DNA of 64,000 nt, taken from NCBI GenBank assembly GCA_003255065.1, contig QAOA01008735.1, forward strand, positions 745,832 to 809,831. Direction: 5' to 3'. This stretch comes from Cercis canadensis (Eukaryota; Streptophyta; Magnoliopsida; Fabales; Fabaceae). The notes below the pieces were generated by a model. It worked only from the letters and a program-made list of their open reading frames with translations, made no database searches and was not told the origin of the DNA. Below, piece after piece: positions 59,147-64,000 of this stretch. Each line of letters opens with the position of its first letter. The stretch's first letter is position 1. The position numbers and the translations under genes were made by a program.

Positions 59147-59358
59147 TGAGGTTTCTTAGATACTTTTAGTATTTATATAGTATGCCATATTACATAGAAA
59201 TAACCAATAAATGAATGACATGTGTACAAATTAATTATTTTTAAGTTTGTTTAAAAAATTAAATAAATTATATTTTATATATAATAAAATATGAAAATTA
59301 TGTATGCTTGCCACGTCAGTGTAGTATGGCATACTTACGTAGTATCATAGAATTCCCG
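59147..59358 (+). mobile_element. Mutator-type MITE, copy B (family of 4700-4908)
   Basis: The 212-base element is flanked by a perfect 9-base repeat TTAGTAAAA (59138-59146 and 59359-59367), the length typical of Mutator-like insertions. Its ends are T-GAGGTTTCTTAGATACT and, inverted, C-GGGAATTCTATGATACT. It is collinear with the reverse complement of 4700-4908. It has no coding capacity. Confidence 0.8.
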
Positions 59359-60573
59359 TTAGTAAAAACTTAATAACTTTTCTGTAAAAAAAAAAAAAAA
59401 AGATTAGAAAAACACCAGTCTCAATAAAACAAAAAACAAAATAAATCACACTCTAGCATATCCGATGATGGTGGACTCACTTACTTTACCATATATTAGA
59501 ATTAATGAATTGCTATGTCACAAACTCACAATGTCCCCATCAAATTTAAACTCTAAAAGCATTAGAATTTCAAGACATCATAGCATGTTTCGCAAGGAGA
59601 GAAAACAAAATGCCAAAAACCGCAGGAAAATTAACAAGTGGTAATAGTAAAACGAAAACGACTTAAAGTTTTCTAGATAGCCAATCTGGTATTCTCTTTT
59701 TCTTGTTTCCATCTTGACATCTTTACTATTACATACCAATCGTAAAGCGCGATATTGGTTTCATTTGGATTAAGCTTGTTCACTTATCAAGCTTATGGGA
59801 AAAAAAAAACTTGCGTAAGGTGCTATAAGAATTGGTAAGAGGAGTCCACAGCGAAGAACATAAAATTAACTTTCATCACTAAGCGAAGCAAATAACATGA
59901 GATTCAGAAGAAGCACAAGCACCTTCACGATGAATCATTGAGAGGTCCAAGTCCAACTTTGTTAGCCAAGAGAGGGATCGATGTAGTAATCTCCTTCTTC
60001 ATATCGAGTGCTTCGCTTTGTGTATGCACTGCTTCCAATTGAGATTACCAGAGGTAGCAGACCTATCAAAATCAGAGGGACAGAATACTCCTTCTTCGTT
60101 TTGAAGCCATGGATGCAAACACACACAAAGCGTCACAGAAACAGAAAGGGGAGTTTTCAAGAGCCTGAGAATGAGAATGGTAGGAGAATCTGTCGCAGTG
60201 AGACCATGTATATTTTAATTTTTATTAGTATTTTATTGTCATAAACTTTTTGAGAAAAAAAAAAAAGAAAAAAAGAAGCGGGTAGTTCGTTAAACTGTAC
60301 ACAGACAGGGCTTTTTTCTGCTGCTGATAATCTCACCGGCAATTGTGGTAATTTCGGCTCACTGGCCGTTCTGATTAGGCCACATAAGCATCTGGGTTTC
60401 TTCCAGAATTTTCTAAGAGCCTAAATAGTTGGAGCATAGCGTGGTGGCCACGGACCTACCAGTGGGATTAAATTACTGGGGCATCTTTCCGTTACTGAAA
60501 TGACGAAACTATCCTTATAGGTATAAAATAGTTTTGACGGTGCATACTCCAGCAATTTCGTAATTAACGATCA
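59359..60573. promoter_or_regulatory. Upstream region of ISCA1
   Basis: 1.2 kb without a recognised gene. The frame 60008-60244 has no domain. A TATA-like GTATAAAATAG lies at 60520-60530, about 45 bases before the ISCA1 ATG, so the leader is short or transcription starts elsewhere. Confidence 0.4.
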
Positions 60574-63159
60574 ATGGCTTCCAAGGCGATGGCCATGGCA
60601 GCGGAGAAGATAGGAAGGGCGGCACGACGCCAAGCCGTGACGTTAACCGACGCCGCTGCCTCACGAATAAGGCACTTGCTACAGCAGCGTCAGAGGCCGT
60701 ACTTGAAACTTGGGGTCAAGGCCCGCGGCTGTAATGGCTTATCGTACACCCTAAATTACGCAGGTTTGTCTCATTCTTTCCAATTATCTAGGCTTTCCTC
60801 GATCTGATTCCCTTTTATTAGTTTTTGGACGCATATTGGCTTGTTGGTTTTCAGTGAAATAGGGAAAATGATTTCCGGATGACATGTTTATCTTGTGAGA
60901 AATTTGAAGTTTTGTTTTTACGGCTAGGATTAGAAGGAAAACATTAATTCTCCTTAATGCCTTGATTTGGCTTAATAATCAGTAAGAAAGCCTCACTGGC
61001 TTTCATTCCATTGCATGGTATTATGGAAAATGAAGCCTAGGTAAACAATAGTTTTTGTGATCTTGAAGAAGGACCATAATAAGATGCTCTTTGATGTCAG
61101 GCATGATCGTTTTGTTTGAGTTCGACCATATCAAACTAGTGAAATTCTAGAGATGGTCTTAATCCTGTGACATGTCTTTATTATCTTATGAAACTAGATG
61201 AGTTGGTGAGTTTGATTTTGTTGATCTTGTCGCCAAATTGGTTAGGTGGTTGTTTTCTGCCATTTTTTCCCCCTTTCTGTCTTTTCTTTTATTGTCTTTC
61301 TAGCAGTTATTATGTCTCCGTCTTCTGAAGGTCAATGCCTCTTTGAGTAGCCATATGCGTTTAACATTTCATATTGGCTTAGTTATGAGGCAAACATCAA
61401 TAGCTCGTTATTGGTTTTCTCAGGCCTTTTTAAAAGGGCTATGTGGTGCTATTGCCATGGTTCCTCCAAGAAGCCTTAGACATATTTGCTAGTTATTTTT
61501 CATAACAACTGAAGACTACCTCTTGACTTGTTTACTCCCTCCTGTTTGAAGTGGCATGTGTTATTGTGGTGGTTCAGCAAACAGATCCAGTCTTTTAAAT
61601 GTTGAATGTGAGAAGCTGCATTCATTGTGTCCCCTTTTCCATATTTCTTCAGATATTATTGTTTCTTATTCTTTTTGTTGCTTGGTTGACTATATGTATT
61701 GCATTGAAGCACATACTGAAAGTAATCTACAAGTTTTATACTAGCTAAGAATTTTGGGATATGGAAGAAGGTAAAATTGCTAGAAAAACTGGAATGTGCA
61801 AAACAGATGAGGAAATAAATTGCACTTTGAAGTTTGTATGTGTTGAAGTTACACAAGTAATAAAACAATTAATTGGCTTTCCAGTAGTACTGCTTCATAC
61901 CTTAACAGGGTAAATAACATTATAAAAAAATTTAAGCATGTTGGACATTTGCCATTTCTCATACAGATTTATGTCTTTCAATTATGGTGAGCTGGAGATA
62001 GATGCATTATGACATAACAGTCAGTGATCCATTTTACATTTCCTGCTGCTTCGACAGATGAGAAAGGGAAATTTGATGAGTTGGTTGAGGATAAGGGCGT
62101 TAATATATTGATTGATCCAAAGGCACTTATGCATGTCATTGGCACTAAGATGGATTTTGTTGATGACAAACTCAGGTAAACTATTTATAATGATTATTTC
62201 TTCCAATTCTTCATCCTTATGAACTCCTCATACACAATTGTGCATATTGGGAAATGGACATCTTAGAATTATTTTGCCTTCAAAACTACTCCATGTTGAC
62301 CAAAATAAGTTACTAATTTTCTTCTAACAAATTTTAATAAATTATATCCGGTCACTTGGTTGCGTTTGGTTGGAGGAATCTGTCCATCTGCTGAGTTCCC
62401 TCTTCCACCTATTTCTTGCAGGATTGTTTGAAATTGGAAAACTATCATATTTTCTAAACTATGTCTGATTATGAGGTGAATTTAGAAGGCAAAGCTCACT
62501 ATTATTGCAATCATGAGTCAATAGAGATATTGCCAGACCTCTACTTCCACTTAATGTTCAATTCTCATCATACTCTATTTTTGCCACATTTCCTTCCCTT
62601 CCAGGCTCAAGTTGCATCTCCATTAATCTGCAGCATTTTTTAACTAGAATTCTATAACTGTTTTGCCAATATACAGGCAAGCTTCATGCTTCCACCGGCC
62701 CCGGGGGAGGGGGGTTTTCGTGCACAACATTGGGCATTAACTAGCCAGCGATATTTAGCTATTTAAACCCCCCCCCCCCCCCCNCCCCCCCCCCCCCCCC
62801 CAATCTCTCCTTTTCCCTGAACATGCATTAATTTATAGTTTTTGAGGATAGACAGTGGTTTATAATCTCAGATTTCATCTGCAATGCTAAAAAAGGATTT
62901 TGATGAGATGTGACATGAATATTTGTGTACCTTACTCATTGTGCTTTATCTTGTTACTTGCTTAAACCCCCATCCCCTTATGCATGTAACACAATAACCG
63001 CTTCTTTTATGGTGCCCCTGTTCTAAATTTTTACTTTTTCCTTCTGTTGTCAGCTCCGAGTTCATTTTCATTAATCCAAATTCTAAAGGCCAGTGTGGTT
63101 GTGGTGAATCTTTCATGACAATGACCGGTACTGGATCTTCGAAGCCAAGGAGTGGTTAA
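60574..63159 (+). CDS. ISCA1: Mitochondrial iron-sulfur assembly protein, ISCA1 type
   Basis: Three exons: 60574-60763, 62058-62175 and 63054-63159, giving 137 residues. It is an A-type Fe-S carrier, the likely partner of ISCA2 in mitochondrial 4Fe-4S assembly. The sequence runs [40 protein letters not shown] with ligand Cys53, [20 protein letters not shown], then [20 protein letters not shown] with Cys117 and Cys119. All three cysteines are present. The N-terminal 20 residues are basic and Ala-rich, fitting a short mitochondrial presequence. It resembles Arabidopsis At2g36260 and At2g16710. Intron 2 contains a poly-C tract with an N, a likely contig join, but exon frames agree across it. It is next to FtsZ2 and divergent from it. 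Confidence 0.92.
62768..62801. repeat. Poly-C tract with N at 62784, in ISCA1 intron 2
   Basis: Sixteen C bases, one N and about seventeen more C bases. A G-rich run (CCCCGGGGGAGGGGGG) lies at about 62699-62715. Such tracts end contigs easily, so the length and the neighbouring sequence are uncertain. Confidence 0.7.
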
Positions 63160-64000
63160 AATTGAAATTCATCTCCGGGTGGATCCAAACTTATAGCACT
63201 GTTCTTTCATGATTTATTTAGTCAATATACAAGTAATTGATCTCTATAGTTTTGCCTGCGAGAATGGCGGACAGTGAAAGCTTAGGCACTCAGAGCAGAA
63301 GGATACTGACATGGTTTCAGTCAACAGAATTCTTTAAAGCTGCTGCTAATAAGGCTTGGACACCAACTTGTGCTATCATATCATTTGTTCATATGATTCT
63401 CTGATAACCAATGTAAAAGTTTTTGTATTATGCAACATTGTATATTCTGTAGGTTGAGAAGATCTGTGAAATGATTCTTTTTCGAGTTTGTGTTTATCGT
63501 GACTGTTAGCGGATTTAGTGTTACCACATCTTTTCAATAAAGGATGCTAATATGGCTTCAAATGACATGCTGCAGTCATATTAGTATTGTCTGTCATGTT
63601 GATGATAAATCTTCCTACTAAGATTCACACTGGTTGTGTTGGGATGAAAATTGTGTTATTGTAGTACTTATGACATAGGATACATATGAATTATGTATAG
63701 CAATAATCTCAATGCTGGCAATTAGAGTTGCTCTTCTCCCAGTGGCCTGCAAATATTATCCCTTGCTTGAATCCCAGACTACGTGCATGCCACTAACCTT
63801 AACAATAAGGCGCGAGGTTCTATTAGAGCGGCACAAAGTTCCTGTATTTCACAGTTAAAGTGATGATGACCTTCAATTGCACTATATTTGCGTTGTTGCT
63901 TTCTTAGTTACCTCATTTTCACCTAAAGAAATGAACTTTGCTGCCTCAACTAGGACAAACTAGCATAATAATCATGGTAAATGTTGTTAGATATTTGGTG
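63160..64000. other. 3' flank of ISCA1 to window edge
   Basis: Contains the ISCA1 3' UTR and about 0.8 kb with no recognised gene or repeat. Confidence 0.4.

Noticed and set aside
1-64000. Retroelements, tRNA or rRNA genes and CRISPR-like arrays
   Set aside because: No reverse transcriptase, integrase, gag or transposase frame, no convincing clover-leaf sequence and no regularly spaced repeat were found by reading; covariance-model and repeat-library searches would be needed to exclude small or decayed copies.

Overview
The window is nuclear DNA of a eudicot plant. It is AT-rich, its genes have many short GT-AG introns with well-conserved exons, and the gene set is typical of plants: a chloroplast FtsZ2, PPR proteins of the P and DYW classes, a BIC cryptochrome inhibitor, plastid histidine biosynthesis, and a PADRE/DUF4228 protein. 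I cannot name the species. Seven single N bases (2509, 6217, 12112, 21906, 45187, 47111, 62784) look like contig joins. Two of them sit between near-identical copies of the same sequence, which suggests unmerged haplotype ends in a draft assembly of a heterozygous diploid.

Layout. 0-8.9 kb: an SVIP-like p97/CDC48-binding small protein (minus, cut by the window edge), divergent from an AKAP17A-like RNA-binding protein whose 3' half is missing at an N, then a stretch with no gene I can recognise, then a single-exon PADRE gene with W-boxes upstream. 8.9-12.7 kb: gene-free, with an assembly duplication. 12.7-21.3 kb: SOUL haem-binding protein and HISN3 in tandem on minus, HISN3 divergent from a P-class PPR gene. 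23.9-28 kb: GNA1 (minus) divergent from an ISCA2-type Fe-S protein (plus). 29.3-36.8 kb: RPL10a (uL1) and the complex III subunit QCR9/UQCR10 on minus. 39-46 kb: CIA1 (plus) and BIC (minus). 49.6-51.6 kb: a DYW-type PPR. 53-63.2 kb: FtsZ2 (minus) divergent from an ISCA1-type Fe-S protein (plus).

The multi-exon genes were rebuilt from splice sites, and every exon set keeps frame from start to stop, apart from the two genes that are incomplete here. The genes are housekeeping genes rather than a pathway cluster. Two themes stand out. Three Fe-S biogenesis genes (ISCA2-like, CIA1, ISCA1-like) lie within 38 kb. The order HISN3-PPR-QCR9-BIC-FtsZ2-ISCA interleaves two Arabidopsis blocks (At2g36230-36260 and At3g52730-52750) and looks like the ancestral order before duplication and gene loss.

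Mobile DNA is limited to small non-autonomous DNA transposons, several with long terminal inverted repeats and three with recognisable target-site duplications. I saw no reverse transcriptase, gag, integrase or transposase reading frame, no convincing tRNA or rRNA gene, and no CRISPR-like array.
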